DNA of 33,635 nucleotides from Bacillota bacterium (GTDB lineage: Bacteria > Bacillota > UBA4882 > UBA8346): assembly GCA_012735315.1 (NCBI GenBank), contig JAAYHS010000067.1, forward strand, positions 1 through 33,635, given 5' to 3'. Shown piece after piece: positions 1 to 9,656 of this stretch; the first letter of the stretch is position 1; every line of letters starts with the position of its first letter. The notes beneath the pieces were generated by a model. It was not told where the DNA came from. It did no database searches and saw only the letters and a program-made list of their open reading frames with translations. A program made the translations under genes and the position numbers.

Positions 1-5
1 ACAAC

Positions 6-30
6 AAAAAAGCCACCCTCACGGGCAGCT
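6..30 (-). terminator. Intrinsic terminator of ackA
   Basis: On the minus strand a seven-pair stem (GCTGCCC / GGGTGGC, with two G-U pairs and a GTGA loop) is followed directly by six T. It lies about 45 bases after the ackA stop codon. Confidence 0.8.
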
Positions 31-73
31 TAAACTAACGATTATCGATTATCAATCAAGTATGATCTCTTGT

Positions 74-1273
74 TTACTTCACCAACTCATAGGCATCTCT
101 GGCGATCAACAACTCCTCATTGGTGGGAACCACCATTACCGTAACCTTGGAACGGGATTTACTGATGATCGCTTCCTTGCCTTGAAGGCCTTCGTTCTTT
201 TTAGCGTCAAAAACGATCCCCATGTGAGTCAAATGTTTGCAGACATCTTCCCGAACCATATAATCATTCTCACCGATTCCGGCGGTGAAGACCAAAACAT
301 CCAATCCGCCCAAAATGGCATAATAAGAACCAACATATTTAACCAATCTTTGAATGAAGATATCATAAACGTCCTTAGCCCGTTCATCGCCGTCCCGGCG
401 GGCTTTTTGAATATCGCGCATATCGCTGTAACCGGTCATCCCCAGAAAACCGCTCTTTTTATTCATCAAAGTATCGACATCATTGGGGCTTAAATTAAGT
501 ACGTTTTGGAGAAACGGCACAATTGCCGGATCGATATCGCCGCAACGGGTACCCATCACAAAACCCTCCAACGGAGTAAACCCCATCGAAGTATCGAAGC
601 ATTTGCCGTCTTTAATCGCGGCCGCGCTGCTGCCGTTGCCCAGATGCAACGTAATCATCTTCAATTTGCTTAAATTTTTGCCGAGAATTTGGGCGGCCCG
701 TTGTGAAACATAACGATGGGAAGTACCATGAAAACCATAACGGCGAACGCGATATTTTTCATAATATTCATAAGGTAGGGCATATAAGAAGGAACTGCGG
801 GGCATAGTCTGGTGAAATGCGGTATCAAAAACGGCTACTTGAGGAGTATCGGGCATTAGTTGGCGACAAGCCTTAATTCCCATAATATTGGCGGGCATAT
901 GTAACGGCCCTAGCTCCTTCAAACTCTCCAAGACTTCAATGTCCGATTCCTTAACGAGGATTGCTTTGGAGTAAATTTCGCCTCCGTGGAGCACCCGGTG
1001 GCCGACTGCTTTAATTTGATCAAGTGATTGCACAATCCCCCGCTCGGAATCGGTCAGAAATTCGATTACCGCTTTTAAAGCTTCGCTGTGGTCGGTGATA
1101 CGCTCTTCAAGGGTGATTTTATCACCGTTCTTGAGCCGGTGGGTGACAACCGCCTTGCCGTTGGTGCTGCCGATCCGCTCCACCAATCCGTAGGCCAACA
1201 CCTCTTCGTTAAGCATTTGATAAAGTTTGTACTTCAAGGATGAACTGCCGCTGTTAAGAACCAAAATAAGCAC
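74..1273 (-). CDS. ackA: Acetate kinase
   Basis: Interconverts acetyl phosphate plus ADP with acetate plus ATP in the cytoplasm, the ATP-yielding last step of acetate fermentation. The ASKHA-fold signatures are visible: LNSGSSSLKY at the N-terminus, HLGNGSS, the GFTPLEGFVMGTRCGDIDP stretch and FTAGIGEN near the C-terminus. From the GTG at 1273 the protein has 399 residues, the usual family length. GTG is preferred because GGAGG lies seven bases upstream, whereas the in-frame TTG/ATG further upstream encode the ribosome-binding site itself. It has its own promoter and terminator. No phosphotransacetylase (pta) gene adjoins it inside the window. Confidence 0.97.
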   Translation of the reverse strand: MLILVLNSGSSSLKYKLYQMLNEEVLAYGLVERIGSTNGKAVVTHRLKNGDKITLEERITDHSEALKAVIEFLTDSERGIVQSLDQIKAVGHRVLHGGEIYSKAILVKESDIEVLESLKELGPLHMPANIMGIKACRQLMPDTPQVAVFDTAFHQTMPRSSFLYALPYEYYEKYRVRRYGFHGTSHRYVSQRAAQILGKNLSKLKMITLHLGNGSSAAAIKDGKCFDTSMGFTPLEGFVMGTRCGDIDPAIVPFLQNVLNLSPNDVDTLMNKKSGFLGMTGYSDMRDIQKARRDGDERAKDVYDIFIQRLVKYVGSYYAILGGLDVLVFTAGIGENDYMVREDVCKHLTHMGIVFDAKKNEGLQGKEAIISKSRSKVTVMVVPTNEELLIARDAYELVK

Positions 1274-1336
1274 AATAAATCCTCCAAACATCAATATTAA
1301 TAACTACCTGGGTAGTCAAGATTCCGTCACATCTTA

Positions 1337-1365
1337 ATTATAATCGCGTAAAAACCGGTTTGCAA
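1337..1365 (-). promoter_or_regulatory. Vegetative (sigma-A type) promoter of ackA
   Basis: Minus strand TTGCAA, 17-base spacer, perfect TATAAT, about 65 bases upstream of the ackA start. A small ACTAC/GTAGT hairpin lies in the predicted leader. Confidence 0.7.
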
Positions 1366-1522
1366 TCATCTTAACAAAATCATAATATTAAAATGACATA
1401 AATCCTTCATTATCCGCTATTTTAGAACCATAACCAACCAAAAATGGTTTAACTTGTACCAAAAACCCCCGGGTGAAGTTCAACAATAAAAAATATTTCT
1501 AAAAACTCGCGTAAATCCACTC

Positions 1523-1548
1523 AAAAAATGGGTTATTTAAAACCCATT
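1523..1548 (-). terminator. Intrinsic terminator after the TrmB-like regulator gene
   Basis: ATGGGTT and AACCCAT form a seven-pair stem followed by a T-run on the minus strand. It begins at the stop codon of the regulator and closes the thioesterase/HD/regulator unit. The rest of 1366-1522 is AT-rich with nothing recognisable. Confidence 0.75.
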
Positions 1549-2324
1549 TAAAATCTTAACCTTTCCAGTTTAAATCCGAAATCCTCGGCAAACTTTTTAC
1601 CGTAAAACTTCATGATTTTACTCTGATATATCTCATGCTTTACGTACTCCTTGGCGATTTTAACGAGGCCATAATTGGTGGTCCAGGCCATTCCGGAAGG
1701 ATGCTCAATCACTCCCAAAAGCGCGGTGGCCTCATCGGTCACTATCACCATCACCCGTCCGCGGTGTTCTTCTAAAACCTGGGCCTCAAATCCATGGTGA
1801 TAAAAATCACCGAAATCGGGGCATTTTCTGCCGCAGATAACACCGTAGATCTTTATTCCCCGGCCGTAAGCCTTAATCAGTTCAGACTCAATCTGCCGGT
1901 ACTCCTCATCCCATAGAAAAACCACCAACTCGCAGTTCGACTCGCGAATCAACTCATTGGCTTTCTGAATTACCGCTTGATACCCGTTGATATTGAAGAT
2001 ATACTCGCCGTATTGATTAGAAAACAATTCCTGAAATGATTCGGTTAGTTTTTCCAGGGAAGCATCATATTCGTTCCTCAAACCACGAAAAAGCTTTTCC
2101 GGAGATACCGGCAGATATTTAAGCGGATCCCCGGCCAGGGTAATCACCAGGTTGCGCTCTTTCAACTTCTCAATCGTTTCATAAATTTTAGCGGTGGGAA
2201 CACCGGAATTCTTTGCCAGTTCGTAACCGGTGACCGGATTTTTTCTAACCAAACCGATATATGCTTTAGCTTCATAAGTGCTAAAGCCGAATTTGGCCAA
2301 CTCCCTAATGATCTCCTGAAGCAT
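1548..2324 (-). CDS. TrmB-family transcriptional regulator
   Basis: The first 75 residues form a winged helix-turn-helix typical of TrmB-like regulators: STYEAKAYIGLV, then GYELAKNSGVPTAKIYETIEKLKERNLV. The remaining ~180 residues are an alpha/beta effector domain of the type that binds sugars or other small ligands in this family. At 258 residues it is a normal length. It starts two bases after the HD-hydrolase stop, so the two are almost certainly co-transcribed and probably translationally coupled. It may regulate its own operon or the nearby ackA, but no operator was identified. The ligand cannot be inferred. Confidence 0.85.
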   Translation of the reverse strand: MLQEIIRELAKFGFSTYEAKAYIGLVRKNPVTGYELAKNSGVPTAKIYETIEKLKERNLVITLAGDPLKYLPVSPEKLFRGLRNEYDASLEKLTESFQELFSNQYGEYIFNINGYQAVIQKANELIRESNCELVVFLWDEEYRQIESELIKAYGRGIKIYGVICGRKCPDFGDFYHHGFEAQVLEEHRGRVMVIVTDEATALLGVIEHPSGMAWTTNYGLVKIAKEYVKHEIYQSKIMKFYGKKFAEDFGFKLERLRF

Positions 2325-2326
2325 CT

Positions 2327-2881
2327 TTACAACCCGATTGAAGCCGCGCCTTGCTGCATGGCTGATAAACCGATAGTCACGAACTCGGCCAGACTCAAAC
2401 CCAGTTCGGGTTCACACCGCATAATTTGTTCGCGATTGGCGCCCCTGGCAAATCCTTTTTCTTTAAAGCGGTTTAAAACGAATTCCGTGGTAACCGCCGC
2501 CAGTTTTTTGGCGGGAAGGATTAAAGCGGCCGCCACAATCAGACCGGTGAGGGGATCGGAAACATAAAGGGCCCGATCCATCCGGCTGACCCGGGGCAGT
2601 CCATGAACATGATTATGTACCTTTACCGCATAAACAACCTCCGGATCAACTCCAAGCTTTTCAAGTTCCGCGGCTGCCACCAGACTATGCCGTTGGGGAT
2701 CGTCGGCGGTTTCGTCATAATCCAAGTCATGCAACAAACCGGCCAACCCCCACTTTTCCTCATCCTCTCCAAAATGCTCCGCCAGTTTCCGCATAATCAT
2801 CTCCGCGGCCAACATATGGTTGCGTAAATTACGGTTCGATACTCTCTGCTGAACCAATTCCCAAGCCTGTTCCCGATTCAT
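2327..2881 (-). CDS. HD-domain (HDIG-type) metal-dependent phosphohydrolase
   Basis: A small cytoplasmic HD-superfamily protein of 184 residues. Metal-binding histidines and aspartates are visible in order: NHMLAAEMI, GLLHDLDYD (the HD pair), RHSLVAAAEL, HNHVHG and SDPLTGLIVAAA. This arrangement is typical of stand-alone HDIG hydrolases, often nucleotide- or phosphate-ester-acting; the substrate is unknown. Two ATG codons are adjacent; the second is preferred because it gives five bases from GAGGTG. It sits between the hotdog thioesterase (26 bases upstream) and the TrmB regulator. Confidence 0.85.
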   Translation of the reverse strand: MNREQAWELVQQRVSNRNLRNHMLAAEMIMRKLAEHFGEDEEKWGLAGLLHDLDYDETADDPQRHSLVAAAELEKLGVDPEVVYAVKVHNHVHGLPRVSRMDRALYVSDPLTGLIVAAALILPAKKLAAVTTEFVLNRFKEKGFARGANREQIMRCEPELGLSLAEFVTIGLSAMQQGAASIGL

Positions 2882-2907
2882 CATTACACCTCGAATATTT
2901 TAAAATT

Positions 2908-3303
2908 TTAATTCACCGTTAAAAAGTCGGCAATTGCCTCCGCCGTAGCTACGCCGTTTTGAGTAATAACTGCGGCCGCCTTGATTATTTTACCCTTTTT
3001 CTCAGTAATCCGCCCGGTCACGGTCAATTCCTCTCCAATCCGGGTCGGTTTTTTAAAAGAAACGCTCATCCGGGCGGTCACGGCTCGCAGATTGCGGGCA
3101 AGAACCACGTGGGCCATTGCTTCGTCCAGGATCGTACTGAGAATTCCCCCATGGACCAAATTAAGATAGCCTTGATGTTCCTTTGCGGGGGTAAAACGAG
3201 CGACTACTCCGTCGCTTTGATATTCGAACTTTAATTTCAGCCCGATTGGATTATCAGGGCCGCATGCAAAACAATATTGATCAATTTCCAAATTAAGTTC
3301 CAT
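2908..3303 (-). CDS. Hotdog-fold thioesterase (PaaI/4HBT type)
   Basis: A 131-residue single hotdog domain, probably hydrolysing an acyl-CoA thioester. The central motif VHGGILSTILDEAMAH matches the PaaI-type family signature, where the helix following HGG carries the acidic catalytic residue. An N-terminal CFACGPDNPIGLKL segment, common in this group, carries two cysteines. The frame stays open back to a GTG at 3450, but those 49 extra codons lie in a hairpin-rich leader and do not look like thioesterase sequence. I therefore chose the ATG at 3303, which has GAGAG and GGAG just upstream. It is the first gene of a unit with the HD hydrolase and TrmB regulator; the natural acyl-CoA is unknown. 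Confidence 0.85.
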   Translation of the reverse strand: MELNLEIDQYCFACGPDNPIGLKLKFEYQSDGVVARFTPAKEHQGYLNLVHGGILSTILDEAMAHVVLARNLRAVTARMSVSFKKPTRIGEELTVTGRITEKKGKIIKAAAVITQNGVATAEAIADFLTVN

Positions 3304-3326
3304 TTCTCTCTGCTCCAGTTTATCAT

Positions 3327-3450
3327 AAAAAAGCGCTCCCTGAAAAGAGCAAACTTGGGCGAAGACCTCGCTCCCGTCCCCCAATGATAGGTCACGCTTT
3401 GACCTAGTTTTCATCCTTTCATGGTCCCAACCGCCGGAATGGGCGACCAC
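3327..3450 (-). ncRNA. Structured leader with attenuator-like terminator, unassigned class
   Basis: Four hairpins follow one another on the minus strand: 3448-3423 (GGT..CCCA / TGGGACC), 3406-3388 (perfect TAGGTCA / TGACCTA), 3384-3355 (TTGGG / CCCAA enclosing GCGA / TCGC), and 3350-3335 (GCTC / GAGC) followed by six T at 3332-3327. The last hairpin looks like an intrinsic terminator 24 bases before the thioesterase start, so this may be a riboswitch or other attenuator. I could not match it to a known class. Confidence 0.45.
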
Positions 3451-3451
3451 C

Positions 3452-3479
3452 TAAAAAAGACCGGATCATCGACCCGGCC
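3452..3479 (-). terminator. Intrinsic terminator of the chemoreceptor gene
   Basis: GGCCGG / CCGGTC stem with a nine-base loop followed by six T on the minus strand, immediately after the chemoreceptor stop codon at 3486. Confidence 0.8.
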
Positions 3480-3485
3480 TCGCTT

Positions 3486-4946
3486 TTATTCGGACTCCAC
3501 TTTAGTGTTGACTTTAAAGACCTCACACTGGTGACACATCTGGCGCTTATTCATAACCGAACCGTTGGGTGTGCCGTCGCCGCATAAAGTATCCGGGATC
3601 AGCCAACACTTTTCTTCCTTGCTTTGATAGGCCGGACAATTTACATAGTTACAATCCAATACCCGCCAGCACCTTTGGAAATTAGGATTCAACTTAAACC
3701 GTCCGACCAAAGCGGTAAGATTATCGGCCATCTCCACCAATTGAGCCGCCGATACCGCCAGGTTTTCCATATTAAGACGCTGTTGTTCCGTAGCGGCGGC
3801 AATCTGTTGCGTACCTTTCACGTTTTGTTTGGAGATCTCCGCTACCGCCTGCATGGTGCCGGTCATCTCCTGGCTGCTTGCCGCTTGTTGTTGGGCTGCC
3901 GCGGCAATTTCGTGAATGGTATTCACCGTCTGAGTAACCGACTGGGTAATAGCCAAAAATGATTCTTTAGCCGAAATGGCCAAAGTTGTTCCCTCGTCAA
4001 CCGCCTTAGTACCGACTTCCATGGCTTCAACAGCCGCGGTTGTTTCTTTTTGAATCTCATTAATCATCGAGACGATCTGAATCGCCGAGTTGGTTGACTG
4101 TTCGGCCAATGCCCGGACTTCGTCGGCAACCACCGAAAATCCCCGGCCGTGTTCTCCCGCCCGGGCGGCTTCGATTGCGGCGTTTAAAGCCAAAAGGTTG
4201 GTTTGCCTGGAAATGCCGCGCATCACGTCCACGATTTTTCCAATTTCCATGGAACGCATACCCAGTCTTTTAACCACCGCGGCCGATTCATCCACGGTTT
4301 CTTTTAATTGAACGATCTTGGTGTGGACTTCTTGAATGATATCTTCGCCGATGCGGGCCCGTTCGGCTGCTTGCGTTGAAAAACTGGCGGCCTTTTGAGC
4401 CTCGTCGGCTACCTGTTGGGCGGTTTCAGCCATCTGTTGAGTTGCCAACACGGAAAGCTGGACGTTTTCATATTGTTGTTCGGTGGCCCGGCTCATCTGA
4501 TCCATGGTGGTGGTAATCTCTTGAGTCGCTTGATTGGCATGCTGAGCCATGGTCGACATCTCCGAAGCCGCCAAAGCCAAAATCTCGGCCGAACTCAGGT
4601 TTTCCTGCAAGATAACCCGCAGTCGGTGCAGCATTTCATTTACCACTTTCGCCAACAACTCTAATTCATCTTTCGTTTTTATCTCCAAATCCCGGCTGAA
4701 ATCGTTTTCGGACAACTGCTTTGAAAGCACCATAAATCTACGTATCGGGGAGAGCAAAATTTTATTGATCAACCCATTTCCGACAATAAAAAAAAGCAAT
4801 AATAGAACGGATAAAAAGCCTAAACGCCATGTAAAGTTTTCCTCTAAGATTCTCAATTCAAGAAAAAAACCGGCAAATCCGACGCTAATTAACATCAACA
4901 TCAAACTGGCGAGTATTTTGGTTTTAATACTGGTAAAGAATTTCAA
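3486..4946 (-). CDS. Methyl-accepting chemotaxis protein with C-terminal two-CW domain
   Basis: Membrane chemoreceptor of 486 residues. Two transmembrane helices near the N-terminus ([18 protein letters not shown] and [15 protein letters not shown]) are separated by only about ten residues, so there is no real external sensor domain. A HAMP linker follows ([12 protein letters not shown]...[15 protein letters not shown]), then the long signalling coiled coil with the conserved hairpin tip [19 protein letters not shown] and [16 protein letters not shown]. After the coil is a Cys-rich tail with [12 protein letters not shown] and CWLIPDTLC plus a CHQC pair, the pattern of the two-CW domain. Sensing is therefore likely intracellular or membrane-proximal, perhaps redox or metal through the cysteines (inference). 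The TTG at 4946 is preferred because GGGGAGGGG lies just upstream; the frame itself is open to 4997. Confidence 0.92.
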   Translation of the reverse strand: MKFFTSIKTKILASLMLMLISVGFAGFFLELRILEENFTWRLGFLSVLLLLFFIVGNGLINKILLSPIRRFMVLSKQLSENDFSRDLEIKTKDELELLAKVVNEMLHRLRVILQENLSSAEILALAASEMSTMAQHANQATQEITTTMDQMSRATEQQYENVQLSVLATQQMAETAQQVADEAQKAASFSTQAAERARIGEDIIQEVHTKIVQLKETVDESAAVVKRLGMRSMEIGKIVDVMRGISRQTNLLALNAAIEAARAGEHGRGFSVVADEVRALAEQSTNSAIQIVSMINEIQKETTAAVEAMEVGTKAVDEGTTLAISAKESFLAITQSVTQTVNTIHEIAAAAQQQAASSQEMTGTMQAVAEISKQNVKGTQQIAAATEQQRLNMENLAVSAAQLVEMADNLTALVGRFKLNPNFQRCWRVLDCNYVNCPAYQSKEEKCWLIPDTLCGDGTPNGSVMNKRQMCHQCEVFKVNTKVESE

Positions 4947-5165
4947 ACCGATTCCCCTCCCCATGTTGCCTAATTGCTTGATATTTCCCGATGCCAAGTA
5001 ATCAACATTAACTCGAAATCACGAATTTGTTTGGGTAAGGTTAAAGTTGATCAGAATATCAGAATATAGTAAGATTTTTCGACATTTCTTGGTAAGATCC
5101 TTCTAAATCAAAGCTTTTAATTACCGTGAAACCGGCTTCGATTTGAATAAGTTCTCTTCTTACTT

Positions 5166-5192
5166 ATATCGTTAAAAAAATCAAAATAGTTA
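5166..5192 (-). promoter_or_regulatory. Possible sigma-D (sigma-28) promoter for the chemoreceptor
   Basis: Minus strand TAAC, 15 bases, AACGATAT, against the Bacillus sigma-D consensus TAAA-N15-GCCGATAT. It lies about 220 bases upstream of a chemoreceptor gene, the expected kind of target. The surrounding DNA is AT-rich, so a chance match is possible. The rest of 4947-5258 shows nothing else. Confidence 0.35.
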
Positions 5193-5258
5193 AAGGTTAT
5201 TTCAATATTTTGATTGCCAATTTAAAACAATGCTTAATGTTCAAAGACTTTGAAAAGT

Positions 5259-5283
5259 AAAAAAGGGCTTGTCGGCCCTTTTC
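5259..5283 (-). terminator. Intrinsic terminator of the glycolytic operon (after secG)
   Basis: AAAAGGGC / GCCCTTTT stem with a six-base loop and trailing T residues, overlapping the secG stop on the minus strand. Confidence 0.8.
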
Positions 5284-5512
5284 AAATAAACTTATCATAT
5301 ATCTCACTCAAAATCAACAACACCCCAAAGATGATACCCAACCACATGGTAGCTTTGTCCAATAACTTTTCAAGTCCTTTATTTTTCGAGAAGAACAATT
5401 GTCCTCCGGAACCGATTGCGCCCAATCCTTCTCCTTTACTAGGCTGTAAAATTATTATTGTAACAAGCGCTATGCAGTCGATCAATAACAAGATCTGAAG
5501 AAATAATTTCAA
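5282..5512 (-). CDS. secG: Protein-export membrane protein SecG
   Basis: Small accessory subunit of the SecYEG translocon in the cytoplasmic membrane. The 76-residue protein shows the SecG layout: a first hydrophobic helix (FLQILLLIDCIALVTIIIL), the conserved cytoplasmic loop QPSKGEGLGAIGSGGQLFF, and a second helix (MWLGIIFGVLLILSEI). The TTG at 5512 is chosen because GGAGGTG lies five bases upstream and the length is then typical; the ATG at 5551 would add 13 residues that include the ribosome-binding site. Last gene of the glycolytic operon, 69 bases after eno, an arrangement common in Bacillota. Confidence 0.93.
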   Translation of the reverse strand: MKLFLQILLLIDCIALVTIIILQPSKGEGLGAIGSGGQLFFSKNKGLEKLLDKATMWLGIIFGVLLILSEIYDKFI

Positions 5513-5581
5513 TGCTACACCTCCACCAAAGTCCTCAAGATATTTTAACACATTGGAGAAGGAACTACAAGTATTTATCCC

Positions 5582-6928
<1,347 letters not shown>

Positions 6929-6990
6929 TTATCGTGCGCCATTTCAGTCAATTTTATTGAATTACTCAGGAAATACCTATTGTTTTAATC

Positions 6991-7079
6991 TTCCTCCGCG
7001 CCTCCGTGTCTCTGTGGCCAATAAATGAATTTGCCACGGAGACGCAGAGACACAGAGTTTAAAAACTAATTTTTCATCT
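6991..7079. repeat. Dispersed palindromic repeat, copy 1
   Basis: In the gpmI-eno spacer, CTCCGTGTCTCTGTGGC and GCCACGGAGACGCAGAGACAC form an imperfect hairpin around an AT-rich loop, followed by a conserved AAAAACTAAT tail. A second copy in the same orientation is at 20911-20996. Words of this kind recur in intergenic DNA of many environmental bacteria. It has no coding capacity. Confidence 0.8.
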
Positions 7080-7097
7080 GTGACTCCCGGTCCTATT

Positions 7098-8642
7098 TCA
7101 TTTTTGGCGAACGATCAGACTGTACCCGGTCATCTCCTCGGGTTTGGGGATCCCGATCAAGTCCAACAGCGTAGGCGCCAAATCCGCTAATTGCCCCGGT
7201 CTCACTTGAATTGGTTCCTTGACTCCAATCACAATCGCCGGAACCGGGAAAGTAGTATGCGCCGTGTATGGTTCACCGGTCTGGTAATCCTTCATCATTT
7301 CGGCATTACCGTGATCCGCGGTTAAGATTACCGCGCCGCCTTTAGCCAGGACCACCGGTATCACCCTCGCCAAACAACGGTCCAACGCTTCCACCGCTTT
7401 CCGGGCCGCCTCCGGCACCCCGGTATGACCTACCATGTCGCAGTTGGCATAATTCATGATAATTACATCAAATTTATCCCCTTCGATCTCTTTCAAAACC
7501 GCGTCGGTGACCTCATAAGCGCTCATTTCCGGCTTCAGATCATAAGTGGGAACTTTGGGCGAAGGGATTAAAATCCGCTCTTCCAAGGGGAAGGGTTGTT
7601 CTTCGCCGCCGTTAAAGAAAAAGGTGACATGGGCGTACTTTTCGGTCTCCGCGATTCGCAATTGCTTCTTTCCGTTATTCGCCAATACCTCGGCTAAAAT
7701 ATTTTTCATCCGATCTTCCGGCGGAAAAAGCAACGGGACATTCAATGTTTCATCATACTGGGTCATCGCCGTAAAAAAAGTCTTTAAATAACCGTTTTTG
7801 CGCTCAAACCCTTTAAATTCGGGATCAACGAATGCCCTGGTAATTTCCCGGGCCCGATCCGGCCGGAAGTTGAAGAACAAAACCGGATCTCCCGCCTTAA
7901 TGGTAGCGACCGGCTTCCCATTCGCCTTAATCACCGTCGGCAGCACGAACTCATCGGTAATATTGCGGGCGTAGGAATTTTCAATCGCTTGCAGAGCGGT
8001 ATCGGCTTCCTCCCCTTCACCATATACCAAAGCGGCGTATGCCTTCTCAATCCGCTCCCAGCGTTTATCCCGGTCCATCGCATAATAACGCCCGCTAATG
8101 GTGGCTATTTTCCCAATATTAGTTTTCCGGCAAAACTCTTCCAACTCTTCTAAATATTCTTTAGCGCTGGCCGGAGGCGTGTCTCTGCCATCCAAAAAAG
8201 CATGAATATAGACTTCTCCGACGCCTAATTCCTGGGCAAGCCGGATAATACCGTAAAGATGATCGGTGTGGCTGTGCACCCCTCCGGGAGAGATCAGCCC
8301 CATAATGTGTAAAGGACGGTTTTCCCGCAATGTGTATTGGATTAAATTCATGAAAACCGGGTTAGACTTAAATTCACCGTCACGCAAGGCTTTTGAGATT
8401 CTGACCAAACTTTGATAAACCACCCGGCCCGCCCCGATATTAAGGTGACCGACTTCGGAGGTGCCCATCTGTCCTTCCGGAAGACCGACGGCTTCTCCGG
8501 AGCAAAGGAGAGTGGTATGAGGATATTTTTGAAACAAGCTGTCCATAAACGGAGTATCCGCTTCTTTAACGGCATTATCTTTTTCAATGGGGTTATAACC
8601 CCATCCGTCTAAAATTATCAAAACTGCAGGTCGATAAGTCAT
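7098..8642 (-). CDS. gpmI: 2,3-bisphosphoglycerate-independent phosphoglycerate mutase
   Basis: Interconverts 3- and 2-phosphoglycerate using two Mn2+ ions and a phosphoserine intermediate. The 514-residue length is typical. Seen motifs: the metal site LIILDGWGY, the phosphorylated serine Ser62 in GQMGTSEVGHLNIGAG, HSHTDHLYGI, FLDGRDTPP, SGRYYAMDRD, NFRPDRAREI, and the C-terminal metal ligands in NCDMVGHTG and ILTADHGNAE. The ATG at 8642 follows GGAGG by five bases. The mutase of the glycolytic operon; Mn2+- and pH-dependent iPGMs are favoured in spore formers (established knowledge). Confidence 0.98.
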   Translation of the reverse strand: MTYRPAVLIILDGWGYNPIEKDNAVKEADTPFMDSLFQKYPHTTLLCSGEAVGLPEGQMGTSEVGHLNIGAGRVVYQSLVRISKALRDGEFKSNPVFMNLIQYTLRENRPLHIMGLISPGGVHSHTDHLYGIIRLAQELGVGEVYIHAFLDGRDTPPASAKEYLEELEEFCRKTNIGKIATISGRYYAMDRDKRWERIEKAYAALVYGEGEEADTALQAIENSYARNITDEFVLPTVIKANGKPVATIKAGDPVLFFNFRPDRAREITRAFVDPEFKGFERKNGYLKTFFTAMTQYDETLNVPLLFPPEDRMKNILAEVLANNGKKQLRIAETEKYAHVTFFFNGGEEQPFPLEERILIPSPKVPTYDLKPEMSAYEVTDAVLKEIEGDKFDVIIMNYANCDMVGHTGVPEAARKAVEALDRCLARVIPVVLAKGGAVILTADHGNAEMMKDYQTGEPYTAHTTFPVPAIVIGVKEPIQVRPGQLADLAPTLLDLIGIPKPEEMTGYSLIVRQK

Positions 8643-8654
8643 CTTAGCCTCCGT

Positions 8655-8757
8655 CCGTAGGCGACAGGCGCAAGGTATAAGGTGTGATCAAGTTAGCCCT
8701 GTCGCTGAATTTAAATTATTATTTTTTACGCCTCATACCTTGGTTTCATACCGTACA
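8655..8757. repeat. Imperfect inverted repeat in tpiA-gpmI spacer
   Basis: GCGACAGG (8661-8668) and CCTGTCGC (8698-8705) are perfect inverted arms. A second nested pair, CGCAAGGTATAAGGTGTG and ACGCCTCATACCTTGG, is nearly inverted and runs into the last codons of tpiA. It looks like a decayed palindromic element and would fold in the operon mRNA. It has no coding capacity. Confidence 0.5.
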
Positions 8758-9494
8758 ATCTCAACAAAAGATTCAATCTCCAGACTGGCCCCGCCCACCA
8801 ACGCGCCGTCAATCTCGGGCTGTTCCATAAATTCTTTAATATTCGACGGTTTCACACTGCCGCCATATTGGATGCGCATTTGCTGAGCGGGTTCATTCCC
8901 GAAGAGTCCGGCCACTGTCTTTCGAATCAAACCGATGACTTCATTAGCGTCGCTGCCGCCGGCGGACTTTCCGGTGCCGATGGCCCAAATCGGCTCATAA
9001 GCGATTACTATCCGGGGAATCGCTGCGGCGTCGACTCCTTGCAAAGCCAGTTCAGTCTGGCGTTTAATCAGGCTTTCGGTTTCACCGGCTTCCCGTTGGG
9101 CCAGGGATTCGCCTACGCAAATAATCGGTTTAATCCCAGCCGCCAAAGCCGCTTTCACTTTCAAATTAACGGTCTGATCCGTTTCGCCGAAATGCTCCCG
9201 CCGTTCGGAATGACCGATGATTACATAGTCACAACCGATATCTTTAAGCATTAAGGGAGAGATTTCACCGGTAAAAGCGCCCTCTTCTTTCCAATAAACA
9301 TCCTGAGCTCCCAGTCCGAAAGAGGTTCCTTGAATCAAATCCTTAACCGCGCTTAGACAGGTAAACGGCGGGCAAAAAACGACTTCCACCTCATCAAATC
9401 CGGCTAACTTTTCGATGACTCCCTTGACTAAACTCCGGCCTTCCGGAATAGTCCGATACATCTTCCAATTACCGGCAATAATCGGCTTTCGCAT
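8733..9494 (-). CDS. tpiA: Triosephosphate isomerase
   Basis: Interconverts dihydroxyacetone phosphate and glyceraldehyde 3-phosphate. The 253-residue TIM barrel has the full active site: Asn/Lys in AGNWKM, the electrophilic His in VIIGHSERR, the catalytic Glu in VIAYEPIWAIGTGKSA (start of the mobile loop 6), and phosphate-binding YGGSVKPSN plus GALVGGASL at the C-terminus. ATG at 9494 sits behind AAGGAGG with ideal spacing. It lies between pgk and gpmI; both flanking spacers carry palindromic repeats. Confidence 0.98.
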   Translation of the reverse strand: MRKPIIAGNWKMYRTIPEGRSLVKGVIEKLAGFDEVEVVFCPPFTCLSAVKDLIQGTSFGLGAQDVYWKEEGAFTGEISPLMLKDIGCDYVIIGHSERREHFGETDQTVNLKVKAALAAGIKPIICVGESLAQREAGETESLIKRQTELALQGVDAAAIPRIVIAYEPIWAIGTGKSAGGSDANEVIGLIRKTVAGLFGNEPAQQMRIQYGGSVKPSNIKEFMEQPEIDGALVGGASLEIESFVEIVRYETKV

Positions 9495-9507
9495 TGTTAC
9501 CTCCTTG

Positions 9508-9632
9508 ATCAGGAGTCAGTGGTCAGGAGCCAGAAGCCAGCATAAAACCAAAAAGGTTTTCGTACTGAGTTTTTTGATTTCGAAGCTTAGCTTACATTTT
9601 CCTGACTCCTGTCTCCTATCTCCTGACTACTA
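9508..9632. repeat. Imperfect inverted repeat in pgk-tpiA spacer
   Basis: The left part carries AGGAGTCAGTGGTCAGGAG and AGAAGCCAG; the right part carries CCTGACTCCTGTCTCCTA and CTCCTGACTACT, roughly its inverse complement. In the middle is a perfect AAAACC/GGTTTT hairpin. The GGAGTCAG word recurs within each arm. Reads as a non-coding repeat element inserted between operon genes. Confidence 0.6.
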
Positions 9633-9656
9633 TAGACCCAAATGAATTAACAATCT

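Noticed and set aside
62-493. Plus-strand open frame of 143 codons
   Set aside because: Lies opposite ackA, has no family likeness or good ribosome-binding site, and is a shadow of a well-supported gene.
3304-3450. 49-codon N-terminal extension of the thioesterase from GTG 3450
   Set aside because: The segment is hairpin-rich, includes a terminator-like stem with T-run and shows no hotdog-family sequence; treated as leader RNA.
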